From the NCBI GenBank assembly GCA_016124795.1, contig WGNB01000013.1:1-64000 (forward strand): DNA of 64,000 nt, in the 5' to 3' direction. A program made the position numbers and the translations under genes. This stretch comes from Rhodopseudomonas sp. Lineage in GTDB: Bacteria > Pseudomonadota > Alphaproteobacteria > Rhizobiales > Xanthobacteraceae. Shown one piece after another: positions 17,989-27,339 of the stretch (position 1 is its first letter; every line of letters begins with the position of its first letter). The notes under the pieces are model-generated. The model had not been told where the DNA came from. It worked only from the letters and a program-made list of their open reading frames with translations, and ran no database searches.

Positions 17989-18068
17989 CTCGGCTGCGAC
18001 CGCGAGATTGATCGATTGCAGCAGAGTGTCGGACGCGAAGTGCACCCGGCTCTGCGACGACGAAGTCC
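17989..18068 (-). pseudogene. Remnant of the 5' end of an LLM oxidoreductase gene
   Basis: About 80 bases align with the N-terminal coding part of the LLM gene at 13900-14919 (roughly 14810-14886). Shared runs include GATTGCAGCA, the GTCGGA block and GGCTCTGCG. The minus-strand translation reads ASDTLLQSINLAVAAE, against ASDALLQSIELAVAAE in the intact gene. Nothing of the rest of the gene remains on either side. Confidence 0.7.
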
Positions 18069-18198
18069 ATAATCCACCACAAAGACTCGTAACTGGCGAT
18101 AGCGTGGCGGGTTACGCGCCGGAGCCTGTGCCCGGGCGGCACAAAGCGTCGATTTGGGTGGCGCCAACCCACCCTGCGGTCTTGGTACATTTAGATTG

Positions 18199-18225
18199 AC
18201 GGATTACGCTTCGCTTATCTGCCTT
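18199..18225. repeat. Degenerate REP half-site upstream of the orphan gene
   Basis: The sequence around GGATTACGCTTCGCTTATCTGCC matches one arm and loop of the REP family seen at 20106 and 45451. It ends 27 bases before the start codon of the 18253 gene. Confidence 0.6.
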
Positions 18226-18252
18226 AAGTGCTTGCGCCGAGTGAGAGCAACA

Positions 18253-20040
18253 ATGGATCAGAATTGGTTTGAATTCCGCGACATCAGAAAGAAGCGTTTC
18301 AACGACGCTGTCTGGATACCGCTTCGTGAAAGCCGAACCGAACGCGAAGGTGAATATGGATACTTTGGATACAAGGAAGACCTAAATCTCGTGGCGCCAG
18401 TTGCGATTCCTATTGCCAAACTCCCCGAAGCCGAAAAGCTAGGATGGCCCGATATCGGATTTGGACATTCTCACGGAGTTTATGCTTTTGAGAACAGCTA
18501 CGCGACGGCTGAGAGCTACCAGCGCAGAGACGAAGAAGATTTTGGGATTCACCTTGTTATCGATCAAGATTTTGGCGGTCTAGAGCCGCACCAATGGCAC
18601 CTAAACCAAGATTTGGTTGTTGCCCTGAAATTGCTCAGAGAAGACGATGTTTGGGTCCGGCCCTGCGAAAATTACATCGAGGTCGCTCGCCTCCGACGTA
18701 AACTGGATGGCTCAACTTCCGCCATTGAAATTCGATCCGAATACCTGAGGGACTACCTCGCTGCGCGGCATATGGCGCTAAAGATTTCAACGTTTAGGCA
18801 GCGCGATGAAATTTTGGCTGATGTGAACCACATAAAGTGGGCTGATAAGAAATTTGAACAGAAGGATGGTGGCGCCGAATACTCAGGCCATATTATCGAA
18901 ATCAACGAGGGGCGCGGAGACGAATTCGGATCAACCATCGCGGTATTTCATGTCGGCCGAAATGATGTTGACCCGACCGCAGATGTCCCAATCTTCGAAC
19001 CTCCCAACGATAGCAATGTAGATTCAAAATCGTGGACGGCAAAGCGCGAGGGCAACAAACTATTTCACGTTCTTGGGAAAGTCTGGCGAGATGAACTAAT
19101 TCAGCCTGGCGACAAAAGCCCTCGCGTCAGAGGCGACAAGATCCCGGCATCATGTTCGTTCATCGTAGACGCCGCAGGCAATCGAGCGACCTCCGATAAA
19201 CTAGATGGCGAAGACAATGCGCGCTGGCTTTGGTTTGACCCTAAGGTTATTCCGGCACTGGAAAGCCGTAGGGGCGGTTTACTAGAGTGGTATACCCGTT
19301 ATACGGGAGGCATATCTGCTTCAGGCGCGGACCGAGTTCACTTCGGCATTAACGCGAAGGGACTCATAAATACTTTCGCCTCCGACGTCGCTCGATTGCC
19401 TGAGTGGCAACAACGAATTTGGATGGGTTACAACGTCTCACCGGATGGAGGCGTCTCAGAAGAGTTGCTTTCTGCACAAATGGCAGCGGAGCCGGCAAGA
19501 TCGCTCGCACCCGAAGATTTCTTAGAAAGAGCACTCGACAACCTGAACGACGTCTTCACAAAACGTTGGGGCGCCCAACTGCTGCGTCCGCATAAAGACA
19601 CTGTGGACATAATTAGGCGAACCAATCGCTTTCGTTCGACGGACCTCCCTTCCTTGCTGGCTTTAGCAAAGGACGTTGCTCGGCTCACAGCTGATAGCAT
19701 CGACGTTGACCCGCTTCACAAAATTGTTCCGCTGGAAAAGGGCGAGAAACGAGGATCGCTGAAGTCTCTAGAGAAGGTTTTAGCGACGCTCATTCCAGCA
19801 GCCGAGGCTCGCACAATTATTGGACCGCTCGTAGGGATCTATAACTTGCGTGTAGGGGACGCGCACTTGGCTCCGAAGGAAATTGAAAAGGAGTTTGCGT
19901 TAGCCCATGTGGACCGCACTGCGCTTCCCGTGGAGCAAGGTCTTCAACTTCTGGTCAGCACGATTGATACACTTGTTCGTATGGCGGCCGTCATCGAGCG
20001 CACGCCAGCTCACCGACGCTCCCCGCAAGAGGGAGGGTAA
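18253..20040 (+). CDS. Large orphan protein of unknown function with a C-terminal RxxxxH (HEPN-like) motif
   Basis: This 595-residue cytoplasmic-looking protein has no signal peptide or membrane helix. The ATG at 18253 precedes MDQNWFEFRDIRKKRF; the frame is open upstream to 18154 through REP-like sequence. Codon use is clearly more AT-rich than the neighbours, suggesting transfer. The N-terminal half is rich in beta-type, charged sequence. The C-terminal 130 residues look helical and contain YNLRVGDAHLAP, where R533 and H538 give an R-x4-H motif as in HEPN ribonucleases. I do not recognise the full-length family. It stands alone, flanked by REP-like repeats on both sides, with no visible partner gene. 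Confidence 0.8.
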   Translation: MDQNWFEFRDIRKKRFNDAVWIPLRESRTEREGEYGYFGYKEDLNLVAPVAIPIAKLPEAEKLGWPDIGFGHSHGVYAFENSYATAESYQRRDEEDFGIHLVIDQDFGGLEPHQWHLNQDLVVALKLLREDDVWVRPCENYIEVARLRRKLDGSTSAIEIRSEYLRDYLAARHMALKISTFRQRDEILADVNHIKWADKKFEQKDGGAEYSGHIIEINEGRGDEFGSTIAVFHVGRNDVDPTADVPIFEPPNDSNVDSKSWTAKREGNKLFHVLGKVWRDELIQPGDKSPRVRGDKIPASCSFIVDAAGNRATSDKLDGEDNARWLWFDPKVIPALESRRGGLLEWYTRYTGGISASGADRVHFGINAKGLINTFASDVARLPEWQQRIWMGYNVSPDGGVSEELLSAQMAAEPARSLAPEDFLERALDNLNDVFTKRWGAQLLRPHKDTVDIIRRTNRFRSTDLPSLLALAKDVARLTADSIDVDPLHKIVPLEKGEKRGSLKSLEKVLATLIPAAEARTIIGPLVGIYNLRVGDAHLAPKEIEKEFALAHVDRTALPVEQGLQLLVSTIDTLVRMAAVIERTPAHRRSPQEGG

Positions 20041-20050
20041 GCTCGTAGCT

Positions 20051-20138
20051 CGTAGGGCGGGTTAGCCGAAGGCGTAACCCGCCATTGCGATGCGGCCGAC
20101 GAATTGGCGGATTACGCTTCGCTAATCCGCCCTACGGG
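20051..20138. repeat. Inverted pair of REP elements
   Basis: One REP (20051-20084: GTAGGGCGGGTTAGC, loop, GTAACCCGCC) and a mirror-oriented REP (20106-20138: GGCGGATTACGC, GCTAATCCGCCCTAC) face each other across 21 bases, starting 10 bases after the orphan gene stop. Confidence 0.85.
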
Positions 20139-20167
20139 CTTCCCTGTTACACGTAAAGGACCATCGG

Positions 20168-20259
20168 CGTCATGCCCGCGAAGGCGGGCATCCAGTAATC
20201 ACGGTTGGTCCGTATCGTTGAGACCGGGGTTACTGGGTCCCCGCCTTCGCGGGGACGAC
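20168..20259. repeat. Palindromic repeat, GTCATGCCCGCGAAGGCGGG type
   Basis: The left arm is CATGCCCGCGAAGGCGGGCA and the right arm is CCCCGCCTTCGCGGGGACGAC, with CAGTAA/TTACTG inside. This is a common intergenic palindrome of these genomes. A partial third arm lies at 20416-20442. Confidence 0.8.
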
Positions 20260-20313
20260 AGCGAAAGATAGCGGAAACGACAGCAGAAGATCGCCGGCGA
20301 CGACCGACCAGCC

Positions 20314-20414
20314 CGTAGGGTGGGTTAGCGCCGAAGGCGCGTAACCCACCGACTACGTTTCATCGGCAAAGTCCTATGGTGGGTCACGGCGCGACGCGCC
20401 TAACCCACCCTACG
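20314..20414. repeat. Second inverted pair of REP elements
   Basis: REPs at 20314-20351 (GTAGGGTGGGTTAGCG, GTAACCCACC) and 20373-20414 (GGTGGGTCACGG, CTAACCCACCCTACG) belong to the same family as 20051 but in the GGGTGGG variant. Confidence 0.8.
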
Positions 20415-20477
20415 AACTGGGTCCCCGCTTTCGCGGGGACGAATGGAGTTTGTGGAGAGACTGCGTGTTAACCGGCT

Positions 20478-20617
20478 GTCATTCCGGGGCGCGAGCGTAG
20501 CGAGCGAACCCGGAATCCGGCGGCATCCGCTAAGACTGTTTCTGGATTCCGGGTTCGCGGGCCATAGCGCGTCAAAGACGCGCGTAAACGCGCTACTGGC
20601 CCGCGCCCCGGAATGAC
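20478..20617. repeat. MITE-like palindrome with GTCATTCCGG termini (copy 1)
   Basis: The 140-base element begins GTCATTCCGGGGCGCG and ends CGCGCCCCGGAATGAC, with an inner CCCGGAATCC/GGATTCCGGG pair. Further copies lie at 24399-24503, 36690-36727 and 50499-50594. It ends nine bases before the 3' end of metH. Confidence 0.85.
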
Positions 20618-20625
20618 AGCAAACG

Positions 20626-23600
20626 TCACGCCGCCTCATTCCCCCGCGCCACCGCACGCGGATTGTAATTGAGGATCGGCGCCAGCCAGCGCTCGGCCTC
20701 TTCGACCGACCAGCCCTTGCGCCGGGCATAATCCTCGACCTGATCGCGCTCGATCTTGCCGACGCCGAAGTAATGCGACTGCGGATGGCTGAAATAAAGC
20801 CCGCTCACCGCCGCGCCCGGCCACATCGCATAGCTCTCGGTCAGCTTGACGCCGATGCGATCCGGCTCCAGCAGCGTGAACAGCGTGCCCTTTTCGGTGT
20901 GGTCGGGCTGTAACGGATAGCCCGGCGCCGGACGGATGCCGCGATAAGTCTCGGCAATCAGGTCGTCGTTCGACAAGGCCTCATCCGGCGCATAGCCCCA
21001 GAACTCCTTGCGGACGTTCTGATGCAAGCGCTCGGCGAAGGCTTCGGCCAGCCGGTCGGCCAGCGCCGACACCATGATCGCCGAGTAATCGTCATTGGCG
21101 CGTTTGAAGCGCTCGGCGATCACGTCCTCGCCGATGCCGGCGGTCACCGCGAAGGCGCCGATGTAATCCTTCAGGCCGCTATCGCGCGGCGCGACGAAGT
21201 CCGACATCGATTCATTGAAGCGGCCCTCGCGCTTCGACAATTGCTGACGCAGGCCATGCAGCACGGCCACGGGCTTGTCGCGCGCCTCGTCGGCATAGAC
21301 ATGCACGTCGTCGCCGACGCTGTTGGCCGGCCAGAAGCCGAGCACGGCGGAGGCCTTGAACCACTTCTCGGCGACGATCTTGTCGAGCATGGCGCGGGCG
21401 TCGTTATAAAGCGACCGTGCCGCCGCGCCGACCTTGTCGTCGTCGAGGATCGCCGGGAAACGGCCGGCCAGTTCCCAGGTCTGGAAGAACGGCGTCCAGT
21501 CAATGACCTCGACCAGATCGGCGATCGGATAATCGGCGAAGACCTCGGAGCCAAGGAAGCTGGGCTTGGGCGGCACATAAGCACCCGACCAGTCGAGTTG
21601 CAGCGCGTTGGCGCGCGCCGACGCCAACGGCAAGCGCACCTTGTCGGCCTGCGCGCGCTCATGCGCGTCGGCGATCTTGCGATATTCGCCGCGCAGCTCG
21701 GCGATATAGCCGGCCTTGTTGTCCGCCGACAGCAGCGCCTGGGCGACGCCGACGGCGCGGCTGGCGTCGTTGACATAGACCGCCTGGCCCCGGCTGTAAT
21801 TGGGATGGATCTTGACCGCGGTATGCACCCGGCTCGTCGTCGCGCCGCCGATCATCAACGGCAGATCGAGCCCCTGACGCTCCATCTCGGCTGCGACATG
21901 GCACATCTCGTCGAGCGACGGCGTAATCAGGCCGCTGAGGCCGATGATGTCGGCCTTCTCGGCCTTGGCGGTTTCGAGAATCTTCGCCGCCGGCACCATG
22001 ACGCCGAGGTCGATGACTTCGTAGTTATTGCAGGCCAGCACGACGCCGACGATGTTCTTACCGATGTCGTGCACGTCGCCCTTGACGGTCGCCATCACGA
22101 TCTTGCCGTTCGACGACCGCTCCTCGGCGCCGCCGGCCGCGCGCCGTTCCTCTTTCTCTTTATCCATGAACGGCATCAGATAGGCGACCGCCTGCTTCAT
22201 GACGCGCGCCGATTTGACGACCTGCGGCAGGAACATCTTGCCGGAACCGAACAGGTCGCCGACGATGTTCATACCGTCCATCAACGGACCTTCGATGACA
22301 TCGAGCGGCCGCTTGGCGGCGGCGCGCGCTTCTTCGGTATCGACCTCGACATATTCGGTGATGCCATGCACCAGGGCATGAGCGAGCCGCTGGCCGACCG
22401 GTTGTTCGCGCCAGGCCAGATCGACGACTTTCGCCGCCTGACCGTCGCCGCGGAACTTGTCGGCCAACGCCAGCAGACGCTCGGACGCATCCGGCCGCTT
22501 GTTGAGGACGACATCCTCGCAGGCCTCGCGCAATTCCGGATCGAGGTCGTCATAGACCGCCATCTGCCCGGCATTGACGATGCCCATGTCCATGCCGGCC
22601 TTGATGGCATGATACAGAAACACCGAATGCATCGCCTCGCGCACCCGCTCGTTGCCGCGGAACGAGAACGACAGGTTCGACACGCCGCCCGAAATATGGA
22701 CATGCGGCAGGTTCTGGCGGATCCAGCGCGTCGCCTCGATGAAGTCGACGCCGTAATTGTTGTGCTCCTCCATGCCGGTGGCGATGGCGAAGATGTTGGG
22801 ATCGAAGATGATGTCCTGCGGCGGGAAGCCGACCTCATCGACCAGAATCCTGTAGGCGCGCGCGCAAATCTCGGTTTTGCGCTCGAAGGTGTCGGCCTGG
22901 CCCTTTTCGTCGAAGGCCATCACCACGACAGCCGCGCCGTAGCGCCGCACGATCTTGGCATGTTCGATGAAGGCGTCCTCGCCCTCCTTCATCGAAATCG
23001 AATTGACCACCGGCTTGCCTTGCAGGCATTTCAGGCCGGCCTCGATCACCGAGAACTTCGAACTGTCGACCATCACCGGCACGCGCGCGATGTCTGGCTC
23101 GGCGGCGATCAGATTGAGGAAAGTCGTCATCGCCGCTTCGGAATCGAGCAAGCCCTCATCCATGTTGACGTCGATGATCTGCGCGCCATTCTCGACCTGG
23201 TCGCGCGCGATGGTCAGCGCGGCGCTATAGTCGCCGGCGGTGATCAGCTTGCGGAATTTCGCCGAACCGGTGACGTTGGTACGCTCGCCGACGTTGACGA
23301 AGGGAATTTCCGGCGTCAGCGCGAAAGGCTCGAGCCCCGACAAGCGCAATTGCGGTGCGATCTCCGGCACGACGCGCGGCTTGTGTGGCTTCACCGCCTT
23401 GGCGATGGCGGCGATGTGGTCGGGCGTGGTGCCGCAGCAGCCGCCGACGACATTGACCAGACCGGCCTGCGCGAATTCGCCGAGCAACTCGGCCATGTAT
23501 TCCGGGCTTTCGTCGTAATAGCCGAATTCATTGGGCAGGCCGGCATTCGGATAAGCGCAGACAAAGGTGTCGGCGACGCGGCCGAGTTCGGCGATGTGCT

Positions 23601-24375
23601 GACGCATTTCGGTGGCGCCGAGCGCGCAGTTCAAGCCGATGGTGATCGGCCGGGCGTGTTGCACGGCGTTCCAGAACGCCGCCGGAGTCTGGCCGGACAA
23701 CAGACGGCCCGACATGTCGGTGATGGTGCCGGAGATCATCACCGGCACGTCGAGGCCGCGCACCGCGCAAGCCTCGTTGATCGCGTAGATCGCCGCCTTG
23801 GCGTTGAGCGTGTCGAAAATGGTTTCGATCAGCAGCAGGTCGGCGCCGCCGTCGAGCAGGCCCTTGATCTGCTCGGCATAGGCCTCGCGCAACTGGTCGA
23901 AGGTGATGGCGCGATAGCCGGGATTCGACACGTCCGGCGAGATCGACGCCGTGCGGTTGGTCGGGCCGAGCGCGCCGGCGACGAAACGCGGAATGCCGTC
24001 TTCCGCTTCCGCATCCTTGGCGGCTTCGCGCGCCAGCCGCGCGCCCGACAGATTGAGTTCATAGGCGATCGCTTCCATGCCGTAATCGGCCTGCGCGATC
24101 GTCGTCGACGAAAAGGTGTTGGTCGACACGATGTCGGCGCCGGCCATGAAATACTTGTAATGGATGTCGCGGATGGCGCGCGGCCGGCTCAGGTTGAGGA
24201 GGTCGTTGTTGCCGCGCACCTCGCGGTTCCAGGCGTCGAAACGCGCGCCGCGATAACCGGTCTCGTCAAGCTTGAGCGCCTGGATCATCGTGCCCATCGC
24301 GCCGTCGAGCACGAGAATGCGCTGCTTGAGGGCTTCGGTGAGACGAGCGCGGGTATCTGTCTTGGACGCGTTCAC
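20626..24375 (-). CDS. metH: Cobalamin-dependent methionine synthase MetH
   Basis: This is a full-length 1249-residue enzyme transferring the methyl group of 5-methyltetrahydrofolate to homocysteine through cobalamin. The modules are in the usual order. The homocysteine domain (about 1-335) has the zinc-ligand motif [11 protein letters not shown] and [10 protein letters not shown]. The pterin domain spans about 355-640 and the cap about 650-745. The B12 domain has [14 protein letters not shown], its axial His near residue 767. The SAM-dependent reactivation domain runs from about 905 to the end ([15 protein letters not shown]). It is the last gene of a minus-strand unit after metF, separated from it by a MITE-like palindrome. 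Confidence 0.97.
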   Translation of the reverse strand: MNASKTDTRARLTEALKQRILVLDGAMGTMIQALKLDETGYRGARFDAWNREVRGNNDLLNLSRPRAIRDIHYKYFMAGADIVSTNTFSSTTIAQADYGMEAIAYELNLSGARLAREAAKDAEAEDGIPRFVAGALGPTNRTASISPDVSNPGYRAITFDQLREAYAEQIKGLLDGGADLLLIETIFDTLNAKAAIYAINEACAVRGLDVPVMISGTITDMSGRLLSGQTPAAFWNAVQHARPITIGLNCALGATEMRQHIAELGRVADTFVCAYPNAGLPNEFGYYDESPEYMAELLGEFAQAGLVNVVGGCCGTTPDHIAAIAKAVKPHKPRVVPEIAPQLRLSGLEPFALTPEIPFVNVGERTNVTGSAKFRKLITAGDYSAALTIARDQVENGAQIIDVNMDEGLLDSEAAMTTFLNLIAAEPDIARVPVMVDSSKFSVIEAGLKCLQGKPVVNSISMKEGEDAFIEHAKIVRRYGAAVVVMAFDEKGQADTFERKTEICARAYRILVDEVGFPPQDIIFDPNIFAIATGMEEHNNYGVDFIEATRWIRQNLPHVHISGGVSNLSFSFRGNERVREAMHSVFLYHAIKAGMDMGIVNAGQMAVYDDLDPELREACEDVVLNKRPDASERLLALADKFRGDGQAAKVVDLAWREQPVGQRLAHALVHGITEYVEVDTEEARAAAKRPLDVIEGPLMDGMNIVGDLFGSGKMFLPQVVKSARVMKQAVAYLMPFMDKEKEERRAAGGAEERSSNGKIVMATVKGDVHDIGKNIVGVVLACNNYEVIDLGVMVPAAKILETAKAEKADIIGLSGLITPSLDEMCHVAAEMERQGLDLPLMIGGATTSRVHTAVKIHPNYSRGQAVYVNDASRAVGVAQALLSADNKAGYIAELRGEYRKIADAHERAQADKVRLPLASARANALQLDWSGAYVPPKPSFLGSEVFADYPIADLVEVIDWTPFFQTWELAGRFPAILDDDKVGAAARSLYNDARAMLDKIVAEKWFKASAVLGFWPANSVGDDVHVYADEARDKPVAVLHGLRQQLSKREGRFNESMSDFVAPRDSGLKDYIGAFAVTAGIGEDVIAERFKRANDDYSAIMVSALADRLAEAFAERLHQNVRKEFWGYAPDEALSNDDLIAETYRGIRPAPGYPLQPDHTEKGTLFTLLEPDRIGVKLTESYAMWPGAAVSGLYFSHPQSHYFGVGKIERDQVEDYARRKGWSVEEAERWLAPILNYNPRAVARGNEAA

Positions 24376-24398
24376 GAAACTAGCCTTTCACAAATTCC

Positions 24399-24503
24399 GT
24401 CATTCCGTGGCGGCGCGAAGCGCCGAACTCGGAATCCAGAAACAAATTCAGAGCTCCTCGCTGGATTCCGGGTTCGCGAACGTCGCTCGCGCCCCGGAAT
24501 GAC
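24399..24503. repeat. MITE-like palindrome with GTCATTCCG termini (copy 2), between metF and metH
   Basis: It starts GTCATTCCGTGGCG, ends CGCCCCGGAATGAC, and has inner GGAATCCAG/CTGGATTCC arms. It occupies nearly the whole 141-base metF-metH gap, so it would be transcribed within the operon. Confidence 0.85.
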
Positions 24504-24516
24504 AGTGGACAGCTCA

Positions 24517-25428
24517 TCACGCCGCTTCCTTCACCGTCGGCCGCAAGCCGAGCAAATGGCAGATCGCGTAAACGAGATCGGCGCGGTTCATGGTGTAGAA
24601 GTGGAAGTCGGTGACGCCGCGATCCAGAAGGTCGATCGCCTGTTCGGAAGCAACCGCCGCCGCGATCAGCTTGCGGGTCGCCGGATCGTCATCGAGTCCA
24701 GCGAAGCGCTCGGCCAGCCAGGCCGGCACCGAGGCGCCGGCGCGCTTGGCGAAATTGGTCGCCGACTTGAAGTTCTGCACCGGCAGGATGCCGGGCACGA
24801 TCGGAATATCGATGCCGCGCGCCCGCACCCGGTCGAGATAACGGAAATACAGATCGTTCTCGAAAAAGAACTGGGTGATGGCGCGGGTCGCGCCGGCATC
24901 GACCTTGGCCTTGAGCATGTCGATGTCGGCTTCGAGCGTCTTGGAGTCGGGATGACGCTCCGGATAAGCGGACACCGAAACCTCGAAGTCCGGCGACACG
25001 CGCTTGATGCCGGCGGTCAGATCGGCAGCGTTTTCATAACCACCGGGCGTCGGCTTGTAACGGCCGCCCGCGCCTTCGACGGAATCGCCGCGCAGCGCCA
25101 CGATGTGACGAACGCCGGCATCGTGATATTGCCGCACGATGGCGTCGATCTCGTCACGGGTGGCATCGACGCAAGTCAGATGCGCCGCCGGCGTCAGGCC
25201 GGTTTCGGTCAGGATGCGCTTGACGGTGGCGTGGGTCCGTTCGCGCGTCGAGCCACCCGCGCCGTAAGTCACCGACACAAATTCCGGCGACAGCGGCGCC
25301 AGCCGTTCGACCGACTCCCACAGCGTCTGCTCCATCGCCTCGTCTTTCGGCGGGAAGAACTCGAACGACACGTTGATCCGGTTATGGCCTGCCGGCATGA
25401 AGCGGCTCGGCCGCAAAGCACTCATCAT
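24517..25428 (-). CDS. metF: Methylenetetrahydrofolate reductase MetF
   Basis: This FAD enzyme reduces 5,10-methylene- to 5-methyltetrahydrofolate, the methyl donor for MetH. At about 303 residues it has bacterial MetF length. It has the N-terminal SFEFFPPKDE with the catalytic Glu, VSVTYGAGGSTRERT, and ITQFFFENDLYFRY. The start overlaps the stop of the ArsR-methyltransferase gene (TGATG), so ATG 25428 is my choice; GTG 25431 and ATG 25425 are alternatives. Coupling to that regulator gene and proximity to metH define a methionine-cycle operon. Confidence 0.96.
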   Translation of the reverse strand: MMSALRPSRFMPAGHNRINVSFEFFPPKDEAMEQTLWESVERLAPLSPEFVSVTYGAGGSTRERTHATVKRILTETGLTPAAHLTCVDATRDEIDAIVRQYHDAGVRHIVALRGDSVEGAGGRYKPTPGGYENAADLTAGIKRVSPDFEVSVSAYPERHPDSKTLEADIDMLKAKVDAGATRAITQFFFENDLYFRYLDRVRARGIDIPIVPGILPVQNFKSATNFAKRAGASVPAWLAERFAGLDDDPATRKLIAAAVASEQAIDLLDRGVTDFHFYTMNRADLVYAICHLLGLRPTVKEAA

Positions 25429-26435
25429 CACGCCACCTCACGCCGTTGCGACGACGCCATGACCGCGCGGTTGTCACGCGCCAGCCAGAGCGACACTGCG
25501 ATCTTGCCTTTGGAGCCGGGCTCCGGGTTCAAACTCTGATGCATCACCGGTTCGAGACCGGCGGCGGCCACCCATTGCGTCACCGTATCGGGCGCATAGC
25601 CGAGCCGGCGATGGGCGAATTGTTCGCGCAGGAATTCCTGTTCATGCGGCGCGAAGTCGACCACCAGCAGCCGGCCGCCAGGCGCCAGCACGCGCGCCGC
25701 CTCGCGGATGGCGCGGCCGCCGTCGTCGAGGAAGTGCAGCACCTGATGCAGGATCACGACGTCGAAGGAATCGTCGCCGATCGGCAGGTCGTAGAGATCG
25801 CCCTGGCGAACGCTGCAATTCTTCAGGCCGGCGCGTTCCAGCCGGTCGCGCGCCAGCAGCAGCATGTCGAGCGACAGATCGAGACCGAGCCCGCGTTCGA
25901 TGCGCGGCCCGAACAATTCCAGCATCCGGCCGGTGCCGGTGCCGAGATCGAGCAGCGAACGGAACGGCTTGCCGGCGAGCGCCTCGGCGATGGCGGCCTC
26001 TACCGCATCGTCGGCGACATGCAGTTGCCGGATGCGGTCCCATTCGGCGGCGTGCGCGCTGAAATAAGTCTGCGCCGCAGCGGCGCGGGCGTCCCGCACC
26101 GAGGCCAGCCGCTCGCGGTCGCGGGCGATGATCGGGTCCTCGGCGTTGAGATGATCGAGCAGCGCGCGGGCCACTTCGGCGACACCGCCGTGCTCGGCGA
26201 GCCGGAAAAAGGCCCAGGTACCCTCGCGGAAACGCTCGATCAGCCCGGCTTCGACGAGCAGCTTGAGATGGCGCGAGATGCGCGGCTGCGATTGACGCAA
26301 AATGTCGGTGAGGTCGGAGACGGTCAGTTCGGCTTCCGCCAGCAGCGCCAGCACGCGCAGACGGGTTTCCTCGCCGGCGGCCTTGAGCGCGCCGTTGAGG
26401 GTGTCGAAACCGAGCTGGGCATTGATTTTCGTCAT
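25428..26435 (-). CDS. ArsR-family regulator fused to a SAM-dependent methyltransferase domain
   Basis: This is a 335-residue fusion. Residues about 10-95 form an ArsR-type winged helix (recognition region ILRQSQPRISRHLKLLVEAGLI). Residues about 150-300 form a class I SAM-binding domain with motif I LLDLGTGTGRMLELFG and VILHQVLHFLDD. ArsR regulators that sense S-adenosylhomocysteine and control methionine genes (SahR) are known. The SAM-type domain and position at the head of metF-metH suggest this protein senses SAM or SAH and controls its own operon rather than methylating a product; that is inference. A near-palindrome sits 64 bases upstream. Confidence 0.9.
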   Translation of the reverse strand: MTKINAQLGFDTLNGALKAAGEETRLRVLALLAEAELTVSDLTDILRQSQPRISRHLKLLVEAGLIERFREGTWAFFRLAEHGGVAEVARALLDHLNAEDPIIARDRERLASVRDARAAAAQTYFSAHAAEWDRIRQLHVADDAVEAAIAEALAGKPFRSLLDLGTGTGRMLELFGPRIERGLGLDLSLDMLLLARDRLERAGLKNCSVRQGDLYDLPIGDDSFDVVILHQVLHFLDDGGRAIREAARVLAPGGRLLVVDFAPHEQEFLREQFAHRRLGYAPDTVTQWVAAAGLEPVMHQSLNPEPGSKGKIAVSLWLARDNRAVMASSQRREVA

Positions 26436-26498
26436 CTCAACTGTGGCAGCCTTGCGCTAGATGGAGAGTGGACGGCCTCTATGGGCGGTTTCCCACTA

Positions 26499-26516
26499 TA
26501 TAAAGATATGCTTATA
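26499..26516. promoter_or_regulatory. Candidate operator of the met operon
   Basis: TATAAAGATATGCTTATA is an 18-base near-palindrome matching at seven of nine positions per half. It lies in an AT-rich island 64-81 bases upstream of the ArsR-methyltransferase start. ArsR proteins bind such AT-rich dyads. Confidence 0.55.
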
Positions 26517-26673
26517 CGTTTAAAAAGAGGATCGCAAGCCGATCCCAAGGTCTATTCCGGCTATCCACGCGGGTGGTTAGCGGGCAATAAACGGGATCGG
26601 GAACGGCGTTCCCGGCCCGGTCCGGCCCCTCTTTCGGCCGGACTGGCACATGAATGGCGATAAGGAACCGACG

Positions 26674-27189
26674 ATGACCACGTCCAAACCGATGGAAAAT
26701 CGGGATTCCGGGACCCGCGAGGGTGAGAAAACGGTGGAATTGCCGCCTAATCCCGACGCCGGGGTCTATTTCATCGGCCGCATCCATACACCGTGGACCC
26801 AGCGCAAGGACTGCCCGAAGAACGCGCGCGGCTCCGACGCGGTCTGCACCGTCGAACTCGATCCGCGCTGGGCCGAAGGCCTCAAGGAAGTCGAGAGCGT
26901 CTCACATCTGGTGCTGCTCTATTGGATGGATCAGGCGCCGCGCAATCTGGTGCTGCAAGTGCCCGGCCATTACGGCGTCCAGCGCGGCACCTTTGCCCTG
27001 CGGTCGCCGGCAAGGCCCAACCCGATCGCGATGAGCGTGGTCAAATTGCTCGGCATCGACGGCAACAAGCTCGAAGTCGTCGGGCTCGATTGCCTCGACG
27101 GCACACCGCTCCTCGACATCAAACCCTATTTCGCCTCGGTCGACAGCGTGCCGGAAGCGGTCGTCGGCTGGCACCAGCAAAGGCAATAA
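26674..27189 (+). CDS. trmO: TrmO-type tRNA (t6A37 N6-methyl) methyltransferase
   Basis: This 171-residue member of the TrmO/YaeB (VirR) beta-barrel SAM-methyltransferase family adds the N6-methyl group to t6A37 of certain tRNAs. It shows YFIGRIHTPW, HLVLLYWMDQAP, GTFALRSPARPNPIAMSVV (the family hallmark) and PLLDIKPYF. The ATG at 26674 has an AAGGAAC RBS and is preferred over the ATG at 26650. It is divergent from the met operon, sharing the gap with its operator. Confidence 0.9.
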   Translation: MTTSKPMENRDSGTREGEKTVELPPNPDAGVYFIGRIHTPWTQRKDCPKNARGSDAVCTVELDPRWAEGLKEVESVSHLVLLYWMDQAPRNLVLQVPGHYGVQRGTFALRSPARPNPIAMSVVKLLGIDGNKLEVVGLDCLDGTPLLDIKPYFASVDSVPEAVVGWHQQRQ

Positions 27190-27339
27190 GCGCCCAAAAA
27201 CGCCAAAGGGCATCGGCGGTTCCCTGCCGTCGCGCGAATTTGAGCGAATTATCAATCGGAACCTTTGAACCCGGCCGGCGGTTGCCCCGACGAATGACAA
27301 CGGGATCGTCAGACGACGAGAACCTGTCCGGAGGGTGCC

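Noticed and set aside
21022-25539. Very long plus-strand open frame (about 1500 codons)
   Set aside because: It is antisense to metH and metF, rich in Arg, Asp, His and Gln with no domain. High-GC coding on the other strand explains the openness.
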